From Candidatus Bathyarchaeota archaeon (lineage in GTDB: Archaea; Thermoproteota; Bathyarchaeia; TCS64), in NCBI GenBank assembly GCA_026014815.1, contig JAOZHP010000026.1:1-44739 (forward strand): a stretch of 44,739 nt of DNA, read 5' to 3'. A program made the position numbers and the translations under genes. Below are positions 15,237 through 24,067 of the stretch, piece by piece. The first letter of the stretch is position 1, and every line of letters starts with the position of its first letter. The notes below the pieces were generated by a model. It ran no database searches. It worked only from the letters and a program-made list of their open reading frames with translations, and was not told the DNA's origin.

Positions 15237-16076
15237 GTGATAATGAAAAGAATGAAGATCGTCAAATACCTCACTTTACTCATTTTTGTCAATATATTAC
15301 TGATAATGTCACAAATAAATGAGATTGAGGCAGCAAACTTTCAGATAGAGTCAGATTGGATAAAAAACCCCATAAAAATCGATGGAGAAATCACGAACAC
15401 AACGGAATGGGCCGACGCAACCGCCTACAAAATTATACTCGGACTCAACCAAGGAAAAAGTCCACCCTACCTAGAATCCTGGATATGGACGAAAAACGAC
15501 AACGACAATCTCTACCTACTAATACGAGTTGAATACATCTTCAAGATAACTCCTGACGTCGAGGACCCGTTCCTCGTCTATTACCTCTGGTCCCAGGACC
15601 CATCCACCGCATGGGACACCAGCGACGCCGCAAAGATTCACCAGATGGGAAGCCCCACGGACCTATGCCTATACGATGGCACTGACTGGGTCGATGACAC
15701 CTTCGCCACCCCACCTGGAACAAACAACGTGAACGGCTTAGGATACTACGACAGTATCTTCTACTGGTTCGAAGCAACTAAATCGTTAAACTTGGGAGAC
15801 GGCAGAGACTGGAGCCTAGCTCCAGGCGACACCATAGGACTTGGAAACACACCACAAAACAGTGACCTCCTATACATGGGACTTTATGATGACGACAAAA
15901 ACGAGATCTATGAAACCAGAATCACACTGAAACTAGCTGAGCCACCACAAGAAACAAGACAACCAGTCGGAGGCGAGTTAACTAACAAGAATATGGGCCC
16001 CCTAGTTGCCCAGATAACACTCGGCACATTAATCTCGCTGTTCGCCCTCGTCTTAGTCTACAGGATTAATCACTGA
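15237..16076 (+). CDS. Secreted, membrane-anchored protein with CBM9-like domain
   Basis: A 279-aa protein. An N-terminal signal peptide (YLTLLIFVNILLIMSQ, probable cleavage near EIEA) leads to a domain with IKIDGEITNTTEWADATAYK, the typical opening of carbohydrate-binding module family 9 / DOMON-like beta-sandwiches. WIWTKNDNDNLYLLIRVEY is another family-typical strand. The C-terminus has one membrane helix (LVAQITLGTLISLFALVLVY), so the domain is displayed outside the cell. The ligand (sugar, haem or other) cannot be told. The reading frame opens at a GTG at 15237; an ATG two codons later (15243) is an equally good start. Confidence 0.65.
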   Translation: MIMKRMKIVKYLTLLIFVNILLIMSQINEIEAANFQIESDWIKNPIKIDGEITNTTEWADATAYKIILGLNQGKSPPYLESWIWTKNDNDNLYLLIRVEYIFKITPDVEDPFLVYYLWSQDPSTAWDTSDAAKIHQMGSPTDLCLYDGTDWVDDTFATPPGTNNVNGLGYYDSIFYWFEATKSLNLGDGRDWSLAPGDTIGLGNTPQNSDLLYMGLYDDDKNEIYETRITLKLAEPPQETRQPVGGELTNKNMGPLVAQITLGTLISLFALVLVYRINH

Positions 16077-16121
16077 CAAAAAAAGTAGCATATAGAATCA
16101 TTACAACGCACGTATACATGA

Positions 16122-16135
16122 GTTAAATATTTAAC
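16122..16135 (+). promoter_or_regulatory. TATA box of tRNA-Ile
   Basis: GTTAAATATTTAAC is a perfect 14-bp palindrome containing a TATA element, with its centre about 35 bp upstream of the tRNA-Ile 5' end. Confidence 0.6.
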
Positions 16136-16163
16136 AGAGATGCTGCATCAAAACATGTTGCAC

Positions 16164-16241
16164 GGGCCCGTGGCCTAGGACGGTTAAGGCGTCTGACTGA
16201 TAATCAGAAGATCATGAGTTCAAATCTCATCGGGCCCACCA
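16164..16241 (+). tRNA. tRNA-Ile (anticodon GAT)
   Basis: Acceptor stem GGGCCCG/CGGGCCC with discriminator A at 16238 and an encoded CCA at 16239-16241. The anticodon stem TCTGA/TCAGA encloses the loop CTGATAA (anticodon GAT). The T-arm is ATGAG/CTCAT around TTCAAAT. There is no intron. It stands alone between the CBM9-like protein and the ArsR gene. Confidence 0.95.
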
Positions 16242-16362
16242 ACGCTAATTTACTAGTATAACTCATAGACTAAGAAGCAGTATCAAGAATCCTTCTAATG
16301 TTCGTGAAAAGGCTTCACATACATAACATTATTTCAATTATCGGTCAAGTTCGATGCAATCC

Positions 16363-16404
16363 GGAGAGTTGGTGCATAATGAATGCCCATGACACCGACT
16401 CTCC
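16363..16404. promoter_or_regulatory. 12-bp inverted repeat upstream of the ArsR gene (possible operator)
   Basis: GGAGAGTTGGTG at 16363-16374 is repeated inverted as CACCGACTCTCC at 16393-16404, with one mismatch and an 18-nt spacer. It lies 19 bp before the TTG start of the ArsR-type regulator. ArsR proteins often repress their own genes through such sites, so autoregulation is plausible. Confidence 0.5.
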
Positions 16405-16422
16405 ACCATCGAGGTACAAAGT

Positions 16423-16770
16423 TTGATCACTAACCAAGTCACAGGGATACAGGAATCAGCCTTTGGAATCCCCTCTCACCTTAGTCAGATGTGGGTGACA
16501 AACGGGGCCTTGTTCAAGGCCCTCGGGGACAAGAACAGGCAGAAACTGTTATACCTGCTCAGAGACGGCGAGAGATGCGTCTCAGATCTTCTTCCATTCT
16601 TCGACATCCTTCAACCAACAGTCTCCACACACCTTTTGATGCTTGAGGAAACAGGCTTCCTGAAGGTGAGGAGAGAAGGAAGGAAGAGATATTACAGCAT
16701 CTCAAACCCCAAAGTATACGAGTTTCTTGACTCATTTATCGAAGAACTCTCCGGCGTGATAAGCCGGTAG
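16423..16770 (+). CDS. ArsR-family winged-helix regulator
   Basis: A 115-aa single-domain regulator. ALFKALGDKNRQKLLYLL opens the fold, the recognition helix is around QPTVSTHLLMLEETGFLKVR, and the wing is REGRKRYYSIS. This is the classic ArsR pattern; no metal-binding cysteine pair is seen (a single Cys in ERCVSDLLPF), so a metal signal is not indicated. The TTG start at 16423 follows a GAGG about 9 nt upstream; an ATG at 16489 would lose the first helix. A 12-bp inverted repeat precedes it. It converges on the SAM hydroxide adenosyltransferase gene. Target unknown. Confidence 0.8.
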   Translation: MITNQVTGIQESAFGIPSHLSQMWVTNGALFKALGDKNRQKLLYLLRDGERCVSDLLPFFDILQPTVSTHLLMLEETGFLKVRREGRKRYYSISNPKVYEFLDSFIEELSGVISR

Positions 16771-16779
16771 AGTCTCGGT

Positions 16780-17574
16780 TTACTTTAACACCAGTTTAAT
16801 TTTCTCGTTTTTATTAAGCCCAAGCCTTTTTCCAGCGTTACCCTGGTTCACAGATATCTCTAGGTATCCTCCACCGGCGACGAGAGTCAGAAGCTCTCCC
16901 TTCGGTACGGCGCTGAACCTTTTCACATAGGGTAACGTGTACTCTTTACCCCCTGCCTCCACCTTGAACTGGGTCTCTCTAGTCACCCCGATTTCTTCAA
17001 GTGTCTCGTATGTGACGTTGGTTACTATGTTGCCGAATCCGTCTATGTGGATCACTGTTCCGTGAACAGTCTGTCCATCGATCTCTGGCTGGTACATGGG
17101 AAGCCGGATATAGTCCTTGACCTCGACGCCGATTTCGTCAGGAGACACACCAATAGATAATAATGCACCAGTTGGACCGAATACGTCCCTGCCATCGAAT
17201 ACATCACTCACCTTGGTAGGCAGTATATCTAAGTTGGTTATCTCCCAGACTTTCTCGAAGCCCAGCCTCTCAGCGGCTGGAGCCATTAACCCGTTATCAG
17301 GGCCGACGAACCAAGCGTTCTTGGATTTCAGTATGATGGCTTTGCGACTGCTCCCAACTCCAGGGTCAACGACGCCGACATGGATCGTCCCATCTGGAAA
17401 GTAAGGAGCACTTCGGGCCATATGGAAGGCGCCCGAGAAGATATCGAAGTTACCTACGTCGTGGCTCACATCAATAATTGTGGCTTCTGGATTGATCTTC
17501 AATATAGCTCCCTTGACCTCGGCCACATAGCTATCGGTTATCCCGTAGTCTGTTAGAAGAGTAATGATGTGCAT
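16780..17574 (-). CDS. SAM hydroxide adenosyltransferase (DUF62 family)
   Basis: A 264-aa enzyme of the family that hydrolyses S-adenosylmethionine to adenosine and methionine using a hydroxide ion, related to bacterial fluorinase and chlorinase. Family marks are LLTDYGITDSYVAEVKG at the N-terminus, HVGVVDPGVGS, WFVGPDNGLM, and IDGFGNIVTNV at the start of the C-terminal domain. The frame extends 17 codons upstream, but MHIITLLTDYG is the canonical start, so I use the ATG at 17574. Archaeal members are thought to limit SAM levels; the physiological reason is not settled. It is convergent with the ArsR gene, with only 9 bp between stops. Confidence 0.9.
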   Translation of the reverse strand: MHIITLLTDYGITDSYVAEVKGAILKINPEATIIDVSHDVGNFDIFSGAFHMARSAPYFPDGTIHVGVVDPGVGSSRKAIILKSKNAWFVGPDNGLMAPAAERLGFEKVWEITNLDILPTKVSDVFDGRDVFGPTGALLSIGVSPDEIGVEVKDYIRLPMYQPEIDGQTVHGTVIHIDGFGNIVTNVTYETLEEIGVTRETQFKVEAGGKEYTLPYVKRFSAVPKGELLTLVAGGGYLEISVNQGNAGKRLGLNKNEKIKLVLK

Positions 17575-17672
17575 GTAGAATATTTGTGGTGAGAAGAAAA
17601 AAGTGTTTAGAAGAAGGGGCGTCAATTGAGATGCTCATGAACTCAAGTTTAACCTAGTCTCGTTCCCTCTCA

Positions 17673-17688
17673 GAGATTTTATAATCTC
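17673..17688 (+). promoter_or_regulatory. TATA box inside a 6-bp inverted repeat
   Basis: GAGATT-TTAT-AATCTC is a perfect inverted repeat that contains a TATA element. Transcription from it would start near 17706, which favours the ATG at 17714 rather than 17696 as the start of the next gene. Confidence 0.45.
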
Positions 17689-17713
17689 ATGAACTGTGCA
17701 ATGGGTGATTATC

Positions 17714-18733
17714 ATGAAGCTAGTTGTATTCAACACAGGCAGACTTGGCGCGCTTCAGGACGATAACTCAGTCATCGACCTGAACTTCGCCTTCGCAGCC
17801 TACAAGAAAAGCAAAGGAGCGGCTAGACCATACGCCAAAGCTGACGCAAAGGTACCCACAGACCTCCATGAGTTCATCTTAGAAGGAGACAGGGGCCTAG
17901 AGAACGCAAAGAAAGCAGTCGAGTACGTGAAAGCCGGTAACTGCTGTGGACCTGGATGCGAGAAACTCGTCTTCAAGCCCGACGAGGTGACGCTCCACGC
18001 GCCGTTGCCCAGCAAGAACTCCAAGATAGCTATGGCCGGCGCTAACTTTTATGACCATTCAGTTGACGCATATAGGGCTCTGAGAGGGGACACCACGACA
18101 GTTGAGCAACTCAAGGAGCGAGTAGCCAAAGGAGAGTATCCTCCGTGGGGCTTCTGGAAGATGGCGGGCTGTGTAGTGGGGCCAGGAGCGGAGGTTCCTT
18201 ACCCAGAAAGGACAAAGAGAATGGACTATGAGGTAGAGGTAGCTGCGGTTCTAGGGAAAGGAGGAAAAGACATCCCTGAGGAGGATGCCATGGACTACAT
18301 CTATGGATATACCATTGTGAATGATCTAAGCATCAGGGATGGTCCAAGAGCACCTGGTCCTAACGGTCTGTTCTACGCCAAGAACTTCGACGGCTGCGCA
18401 CCAATGGGTCCATGCCTCGTTACAGCAGATGAGATCGGTGACCCTTACAAGCTAAAGATGAAACAGTGGGTCAACGGTGAACTCAGGCAAGACGGCAGCA
18501 TGGAGAGCATAATCAGAGGATACGCGTGGTGGATTAACTACCTCACAAGAGACATGCCCTTCTATCCAGGGGATATTATCTGCGGAGGAACGTGCAGCGG
18601 CACAGCCATGGATCAGACACCGAGGATCGACGGGAAGACTGATCCTAAACTTTTCCTAAATCCTGGGGACGAGGTCGAGGCATGGGTCGAGAAGATCGGC
18701 TCCATCAAGGTAAAGATCATAGCCAAGCAGTAA
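17714..18733 (+). CDS. Fumarylacetoacetate hydrolase family protein
   Basis: A 339-aa FAH-superfamily enzyme; members hydrolyse or decarboxylate 2-oxo acids such as acylpyruvates in aromatic or sugar-acid breakdown. The typical metal site is seen as MDYEVEVAAVLGKG (E-x-E) and later DGCAPMGPCLVTADEI. GYTIVNDLSIRD is the second signature. KNSKIAMAGANFYDH is the start of the catalytic domain. The N-terminal 90 residues form the extra domain of long FAH proteins. It may be co-transcribed with the ROK kinase 38 bp downstream. The exact substrate cannot be assigned. Confidence 0.85.
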   Translation: MKLVVFNTGRLGALQDDNSVIDLNFAFAAYKKSKGAARPYAKADAKVPTDLHEFILEGDRGLENAKKAVEYVKAGNCCGPGCEKLVFKPDEVTLHAPLPSKNSKIAMAGANFYDHSVDAYRALRGDTTTVEQLKERVAKGEYPPWGFWKMAGCVVGPGAEVPYPERTKRMDYEVEVAAVLGKGGKDIPEEDAMDYIYGYTIVNDLSIRDGPRAPGPNGLFYAKNFDGCAPMGPCLVTADEIGDPYKLKMKQWVNGELRQDGSMESIIRGYAWWINYLTRDMPFYPGDIICGGTCSGTAMDQTPRIDGKTDPKLFLNPGDEVEAWVEKIGSIKVKIIAKQ

Positions 18734-18771
18734 CCGTTTTTACTTACCCCCACAATTTTCTTTGAATCAAT

Positions 18772-19707
18772 GTGTCCAGCGTAGCAGTTGATATCGGCGC
18801 AACAAAGATCAGGGTAGCCATCGGAGACGAGGCCGGTCTCGGTGAGAAACTTATTGAGCATACAGACAAGGAAAATGGTCCTGAAGGCATCCCTCTACAG
18901 ATTTCTCGCATGATAAAAGAGCTGATAGATTACCCGAAAGCCATTGGTATCGGAAGCATTGGGCCAATAGACCTCAACAAGGGCATGATAACTGATACTC
19001 CCAACTACCCATTCAACATGATTCCTGTCGTCGAGCCACTGAGAGAACTGTTTCAGGTGCCAGTACGAATAGTTAATGACTGCGCGGCAGCTGTGAAGGG
19101 AGAGAAAAGGTTCGGAGCAGGCACGGACACAGACAACCTGTTCTATGTGACGCTGAGCACGGGTCTCGGCGGAGGAGCGATAGTAGATGGACACCTGCTC
19201 ATAGGGAAGGACGGAAACGCCGTTGAGATAGGCCACCTGACCATCTATCCTGACAGCAAGGTGATGTGTGGCTGCGGTAGCCCAGGTCACTGGGAGGCAT
19301 TCTGTAGCGGAAAAAACATACCATATTACGCTCGGACCATGCTCAAAGACCTAAACTGGAGAAAAAGCCTGCTCCATGTGCTCTCAGGGGGAAATCCTAA
19401 GAGCTTCACCGCTAAGATGATCTTTAACGCCGCGAAGCAGGGAGACAACGCTGCGCTTCAAATAGTTGAGGAGATAGGTAAGATCAACGCCATCGGCTTC
19501 GCAAACATCGTTAACGCCTTTGACCCTGAGATCATTACCATTGGGGGTAGTATCGCGCTTAACAACCCGGATATGATTCTGATGCCCATCAAACACTACA
19601 TGCCAAGACATGTCATCAATAGAATACCTAAGATATTGATCACGCCGCTAGGCGAGGACGTGGTTCTCTACGGTGCCTTAGCGGTAGCACTGGAAGCAGA
19701 AGAGTAG
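18772..19707 (+). CDS. ROK-family sugar kinase
   Basis: A 311-aa ROK-fold ATP-dependent kinase, probably a glucokinase or N-acetylhexosamine kinase. The phosphate loop is VAVDIGATKIRVAIGD. The catalytic Asp lies in VRIVNDCAAA. The ROK signature LSTGLGGGAIVDGHLLIG is clear. The zinc motif appears as EIGHLTIYP...CGCGSPGHWEAFCSG, with His where many bacterial ROK proteins have Cys, as in archaeal members. The start is GTG at 18772; an ATG two bases earlier is out of frame. It follows the FAH-family gene and precedes the serine hydrolase, all on the plus strand. No helix-turn-helix is fused, so it is a kinase rather than a repressor. Confidence 0.85.
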   Translation: MSSVAVDIGATKIRVAIGDEAGLGEKLIEHTDKENGPEGIPLQISRMIKELIDYPKAIGIGSIGPIDLNKGMITDTPNYPFNMIPVVEPLRELFQVPVRIVNDCAAAVKGEKRFGAGTDTDNLFYVTLSTGLGGGAIVDGHLLIGKDGNAVEIGHLTIYPDSKVMCGCGSPGHWEAFCSGKNIPYYARTMLKDLNWRKSLLHVLSGGNPKSFTAKMIFNAAKQGDNAALQIVEEIGKINAIGFANIVNAFDPEIITIGGSIALNNPDMILMPIKHYMPRHVINRIPKILITPLGEDVVLYGALAVALEAEE

Positions 19708-19741
19708 AAACTTCAATTACAAGTTTCTACCAGTTTTATCT

Positions 19742-21124
19742 ATGACAGCCAGTTTTTCGGATGAAAAAAAGAAGATACTTGACGGTATCGCATCGAAGGC
19801 AATGGAGAAGGCTCACGCACCGGGTGTGAGCGTTGCTCTGCTTAAAGACGGCGAGATTGTCTACTCTCAGGGATACGGTGCACGTGACCTTGAGAAGAAT
19901 CTCCCCGCTAACCCAGACACATTGTATGGTATAGGGAGCTGCACAAAGAGCTTCATCTGTCTTGCGGTGATGAAGCTCGTCGAGGAAGGCAAAATCAACG
20001 TCACTGACCCTATCAGAGATCACCTTCCATTGGAGGTAGGTTACAAGGATACACCTATCACTGTGCATAACTTGATGTCTCACAGCTCTGGGTTTCCCAG
20101 CCTAGGCACAGCGGGCATACTCATCCAGAAGATGTGTCTGGGAGAAGGATGGGTGCCCCTCACAAGCCAAGGAGACTTTTATAGCTACATGAATGCCGCA
20201 GGGGACGAGGTTGATGGGAAACCAGGAGAGAAATACTACTACTTGAACGCTGGTTTCACGCTCCTTGGGTTACTAATCGAGAAGGTGTCAGGGTTGAGCC
20301 TTGAAGACTATCTCCATTCTAAGATTCTCAAGCCCTTGGGGATGACTAGAACTACCTTGCTTAGGGATAAATTCGAGAGCGACGGAAACAGAATGACCGC
20401 TTACTGGAGGAACAAGGATGGCAGCATGATGCCTACGGTTCACCCGTTTCATGAACTTGTCTTTGCGCCTGGTGGCATCCTGAGCTCGACCGTGGAACTC
20501 ACAAACTACTTGAAGATGTACCTTAATGACGGTAAGTATAACGGTAAACAGCTCATCGATGCTGATCTTCTAAAGGAAATGACGAGTCCCCATACTAAGC
20601 GTCCTGACACCGTGTTCGGGTCCAATGCCTATGGTTATGGCTGGGGCGTTATGGAGTATCTGGGACACGAACAAATTGTACACACAGGCTCCACGGGTGT
20701 CTCGGCGGCGTATCAGGGATACATTCCTGACTTGGATATCGGTGTAGCTTTCCTCTCCAACACAGGGTACTGGAGTAGCGCTGTTCCTCACGCCGCGTTA
20801 GCTCTCCTAATGGATAATGACCCGTACGATGTGGTTCCTTACTTGAAGCAGTGGAGACACTGGGAGAAGCTCACTGGCAGCTACAAGGCGTACAGAGACA
20901 CGTTCAAGGTTGATATTGTTCAACGTGGAGGCATGCTGTTCGGTGAAGTTAAGAACAAGTGGTCAGAGACCACGATTCCCTTGATACCAGTGAGCGATGA
21001 CCCTGAGGAAAACGCGTTCTGGATCTACGGCGGTGAGAACGGACGGATGAAGATCTGGTTCGAGATACACGATTATGAGACCAGAGTATACTATGAACGC
21101 TGGGTCCTGAGGAAGAAGAACTAG
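19742..21124 (+). CDS. Serine beta-lactamase-like hydrolase (class C / penicillin-binding fold)
   Basis: A 460-aa protein of the beta-lactamase (PF00144) family. The catalytic S-x-x-K is S66-C-T-K69 (GIGSCTKSFICLAV), the second motif Y-x-N is in PGEKYYYLNAGF, and the third is HTGSTG. A C-terminal beta-barrel-like region (about 370-460) matches the extra lipocalin-like domain of many members. There is no signal peptide, so it is likely cytoplasmic. Archaeal members are thought to act as peptidases or esterases, such as D-amino-acid peptidases, rather than antibiotic resistance enzymes. The stop TAG shares CTAG with the convergent next gene. Confidence 0.85.
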   Translation: MTASFSDEKKKILDGIASKAMEKAHAPGVSVALLKDGEIVYSQGYGARDLEKNLPANPDTLYGIGSCTKSFICLAVMKLVEEGKINVTDPIRDHLPLEVGYKDTPITVHNLMSHSSGFPSLGTAGILIQKMCLGEGWVPLTSQGDFYSYMNAAGDEVDGKPGEKYYYLNAGFTLLGLLIEKVSGLSLEDYLHSKILKPLGMTRTTLLRDKFESDGNRMTAYWRNKDGSMMPTVHPFHELVFAPGGILSSTVELTNYLKMYLNDGKYNGKQLIDADLLKEMTSPHTKRPDTVFGSNAYGYGWGVMEYLGHEQIVHTGSTGVSAAYQGYIPDLDIGVAFLSNTGYWSSAVPHAALALLMDNDPYDVVPYLKQWRHWEKLTGSYKAYRDTFKVDIVQRGGMLFGEVKNKWSETTIPLIPVSDDPEENAFWIYGGENGRMKIWFEIHDYETRVYYERWVLRKKN

Positions 21125-21867
21125 AGGACTTTCCTCATTACTACTTCCTGATTGTCGTCACGGTACAACACCAACTCGTCTTCATAGAGATAGAAGACGA
21201 GGTCAAGGTCCGCCACAGAGACCACCGTTACCTCAAGGTTTCCTCCGTCAAGTCTTACCTGAGATGTCTCCCTGTTCACAACCAGCGTCAAGGATAAAAT
21301 ACCTCCAGCTTGTGGGATATAAGCATCGACATTGTATCTGTAACCTGGCTCCAAATCCGTAGATTGGAACAATAACTCCCAGAAACCAGGCATACCGTTC
21401 TCGATAAGCAGGGTATCATCACTTACATCGTTTTCGAGCGTGACTGATGAGTCGCCCACCGTCACCATTGTAGTTACTGTATTATCAGTGAACATGGAGG
21501 ATATTTGTGTGACTTCGCCGTCCTGAGTCACGTTCAGTCTATAACTGATAGGACAATATGACTCGTCGAACACGTACTGGTTCTCAAGCTCGATGACTTT
21601 CCCCTCCTGTGTCACCTGGGTATAAGCGTTTATAGTGTAGATTTTTGATGCCCCAGTAGAATCGATGTCCGTTATCATGTATCTGTGGGTGCCCACTTCT
21701 TCATCGTTCTTGAAGATTCTATACGAGTACTCAGAGTCCTCAGAAAGATCTGGGACACCGTTGATAACAAGCGGCGCCTCAGGGTACTGTGACTCGGCGA
21801 AGTAATCGATGAGAAATGAGGCTCCTAGTATAGCTATGACGCCGACGAGAATCCATTGACGCTTCAA
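21121..21867 (-). CDS. Membrane-anchored extracytoplasmic protein, unknown
   Basis: A 248-aa protein. One N-terminal hydrophobic helix (WILVGVIAILGASFLIDYF) acts as signal anchor, and the rest is a beta-rich extracellular domain with many Thr, Val and Asp. The arrangement (EYSYRIFKNDEEVGTHRYMI, then an expected second half near LEPGYRYNVDAYIPQAG) loosely resembles DUF3108-type proteins. I cannot assign a function. It overlaps the convergent beta-lactamase-like gene by 4 bp and is preceded by argH 43 bp upstream on the same strand. Confidence 0.6.
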   Translation of the reverse strand: MKRQWILVGVIAILGASFLIDYFAESQYPEAPLVINGVPDLSEDSEYSYRIFKNDEEVGTHRYMITDIDSTGASKIYTINAYTQVTQEGKVIELENQYVFDESYCPISYRLNVTQDGEVTQISSMFTDNTVTTMVTVGDSSVTLENDVSDDTLLIENGMPGFWELLFQSTDLEPGYRYNVDAYIPQAGGILSLTLVVNRETSQVRLDGGNLEVTVVSVADLDLVFYLYEDELVLYRDDNQEVVMRKVL

Positions 21868-21910
21868 ACTAAATCAGAAAATATGAAGAGAGGTAGAGTT
21901 TAAACCCACC

Positions 21911-23404
21911 TTAAGCCGTGTGAGTCTGGATAGCGTTCTTCAGGTTGTCTGCTGCGATGACAAGCTTGATCTTCATGAAATCAAGCTCCTTCCAGTACCG
22001 CTCCCTGAGTTCCTTCCTGTTCTCAACCTGCATGGCTGCCTCGGCTGGGTGAGGGCTACCAGGACTGCGTAGGTTATTCAGTGCCTCGATGGGGTCACTG
22101 ACCTTGGCGGCGATTCCGCTGCTCACCTTAATGTCCTTACCGAAGAGCTCCTTAGCTACGGCAGTAACATCCTCGGCTGTGAGCTGCTCCAGTGTCCTAT
22201 CATCGGCGATGAGGTTGTTAACCACCTGTGCTGTGACCTTGTAGGCTTCACGGAAGCTCAACTCGCTCTCAGCGAGTACCTCAGCTAGCTGCACAGCGTA
22301 GATGAAGCTGCCCTTTGTCTGCGCCAGCATGGTGTCAGTGTTGACGGTCATGGTCTTAATAGCCCCTGTGAGCACCTCGACGCTGGTCTTGGTGGTATCG
22401 AAAGCTCTCCAGAGAGGGATTTTTGTCTGTTGAAGGTCCTGGAAGTAGCCTGTGGGGAGCCCCTTGACCATGGTCATAAGCTCCTGTAGTGCTCCATAGA
22501 CCTCAGCGGATTTACCTCTGATGAGCTCGATGGTGCTTGGGTTCTTTTTCTGGGGCATAATGCTGCTGCTTGAGCTATACTCGTCACTCAGGTTAACGTA
22601 ATTGAATTCTTTACCTGACCACATGACGATGTCCGTGGCGAATCTGCTTATATTACCCATGAGGATGCTAAGCACGCTGGCTGACTCCACTGCCCAGTCA
22701 CGGCTGCTTGTGGCGTCGACGCTGTTTTCCTGTATATTGTCGAAGCCGAGTAGCTCGCTTGTCCTCATCCTGCTGATCCTGAGGGTGGTCCCACCGATTG
22801 CGGCTGCTCCGAGGGGGTTGTAGTTGACTCTATCGTAGCATTGCTTGATCCTCTGATAGTCCCTAAGGAACTGATCCACGTAGGCAAGCAGATAATGACC
22901 AAAGGTGCCTATCTGCGCGTGTTGGCCGTGAGTGTAGAGCACCATTGGGTCTTCTATGTGAGTGTCAGCGACATCGCAGATTACCTGGACTAGGTTGAGT
23001 ATGTTCTCAGCGATCTCGATAAGCTCCTTCTTGGATACCATTTTCATATCCACGAGGACCTGGTCGTTGCGGCTTCTGCCCGCGTGCATCATGCCACCGG
23101 CTTCGACGCCTATTTTCTCGATGACGCGTGCCTCGATGTACTCGTGCACGTCCTCGTACTCGGCGCCTATCTCTAGTTTACCGTCCCGCCACTCCTGCTT
23201 TATCTCTTGGAGTGCTCCAAGGATCTTTACAAGGTCCTCTTTCTCTAGGATTCCTTGCTCGTGAAGCATAATATCGTGAGCCAGGGTCCCGTCGATATCC
23301 TCCTCGAACATTCGGAGGTCCTCGACCACACTTGTATGGAATCTGGCTGTTCTATCGTCGAACTTTTTATCGAGTTTTGTTCTGAACAAGCTTGACATGT
23401 TCAC
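21911..23404 (-). CDS. argH: Argininosuccinate lyase
   Basis: A 497-aa member of the fumarase/aspartase superfamily. It splits argininosuccinate into arginine and fumarate, the last step of arginine synthesis. The superfamily signature is SSSSSIMPQKKNPSTIEL, with the catalytic serine in the flexible loop. MHAGRSRNDQVLVDMKM and YTHGQHAQIGTFGHYL are the other conserved regions. Length fits. The gene is flanked by dut upstream and the anchored unknown protein downstream, and no other arginine gene is in the window. Confidence 0.95.
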   Translation of the reverse strand: MNMSSLFRTKLDKKFDDRTARFHTSVVEDLRMFEEDIDGTLAHDIMLHEQGILEKEDLVKILGALQEIKQEWRDGKLEIGAEYEDVHEYIEARVIEKIGVEAGGMMHAGRSRNDQVLVDMKMVSKKELIEIAENILNLVQVICDVADTHIEDPMVLYTHGQHAQIGTFGHYLLAYVDQFLRDYQRIKQCYDRVNYNPLGAAAIGGTTLRISRMRTSELLGFDNIQENSVDATSSRDWAVESASVLSILMGNISRFATDIVMWSGKEFNYVNLSDEYSSSSSIMPQKKNPSTIELIRGKSAEVYGALQELMTMVKGLPTGYFQDLQQTKIPLWRAFDTTKTSVEVLTGAIKTMTVNTDTMLAQTKGSFIYAVQLAEVLAESELSFREAYKVTAQVVNNLIADDRTLEQLTAEDVTAVAKELFGKDIKVSSGIAAKVSDPIEALNNLRSPGSPHPAEAAMQVENRKELRERYWKELDFMKIKLVIAADNLKNAIQTHTA

Positions 23405-23483
23405 ACCGTTGCCATGTTTGAAGCAGTGGATTGTTTAAATACGTTTTGAAAAGGGTGTGATGAAAATTGACTCGACTCAGAGG

Positions 23484-23993
23484 TTATGGTTTCTTGATCC
23501 TCTCGTTTTGGTAGACGCCGCTGTATCCTTTCTCAACTTCACCGGTGTGATAGAAGATGAGTTGCGCGATTCTTGCGTTTTTCTTGAGTCTAATTCCGGC
23601 TGGGTTATGCACAACTAGGAGGCTGCTACTTCTGCCTTGATACCCGGGGTCCCATACAGCGGTGCCAACTGAGGCTCCGTTCCTGAGTAAAGTGGAACGT
23701 GTTCGAGCGAGAGCCGCGACGTCAGTGGGCATCTTCACTGCCTCATTGTAGACCACCTTGTAACAACCTTGTTCGAGGTGGTACCATCCCTCATTGTCAG
23801 GCTTTAGTGGCTGAGTCTCAGCGATTACTCGTTCCTTGTTGCTGAAATCCACTGCTCCTCCTCCTTTGAATGCCTCGATGGACTGGAGGCTGATATCGAA
23901 TCCGCTGGGCTGTAGTTGTTTGTCGAGGTCGATGTACTCCGTGATTAGGTCGTTTTCCTCGATGAGCTTCCTGATGGCTTGGTCGTTTAGCAT
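23484..23993 (-). CDS. dut: dUTPase of the dCTP-deaminase fold
   Basis: A 169-aa trimeric dUTPase/dCTP-deaminase-fold protein. It removes dUTP and supplies dUMP for dTMP synthesis. Conserved parts are IDLDKQLQPSGFDISL, ALARTRSTLLRNGA, AVWDPGYQGRSSSLLVVHN and the C-terminal YSGVYQNE. The catalytic glutamate of dCTP deaminases, found in the strand after the GYxG motif, is replaced here (SSLLVVHN). That matches archaeal dUTPases of methanogens rather than deaminases. Therefore I call it dUTPase, not dCTP deaminase; a bifunctional activity is unlikely. Start ATG at 23993. Stop TAA. Confidence 0.85.
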   Translation of the reverse strand: MLNDQAIRKLIEENDLITEYIDLDKQLQPSGFDISLQSIEAFKGGGAVDFSNKERVIAETQPLKPDNEGWYHLEQGCYKVVYNEAVKMPTDVAALARTRSTLLRNGASVGTAVWDPGYQGRSSSLLVVHNPAGIRLKKNARIAQLIFYHTGEVEKGYSGVYQNERIKKP

Positions 23994-24067
23994 GGCATCA
24001 CCTGAATGTGACTAATGGTTGTAAGAGATAGAAAATAGTTATGAGGAGAAGGACTTGGTTCCCGGGG

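Noticed and set aside
17696-17713. Upstream start for the FAH-family protein
   Set aside because: The probable TATA box at 17677-17686 places the transcript start near 17706, after this ATG.
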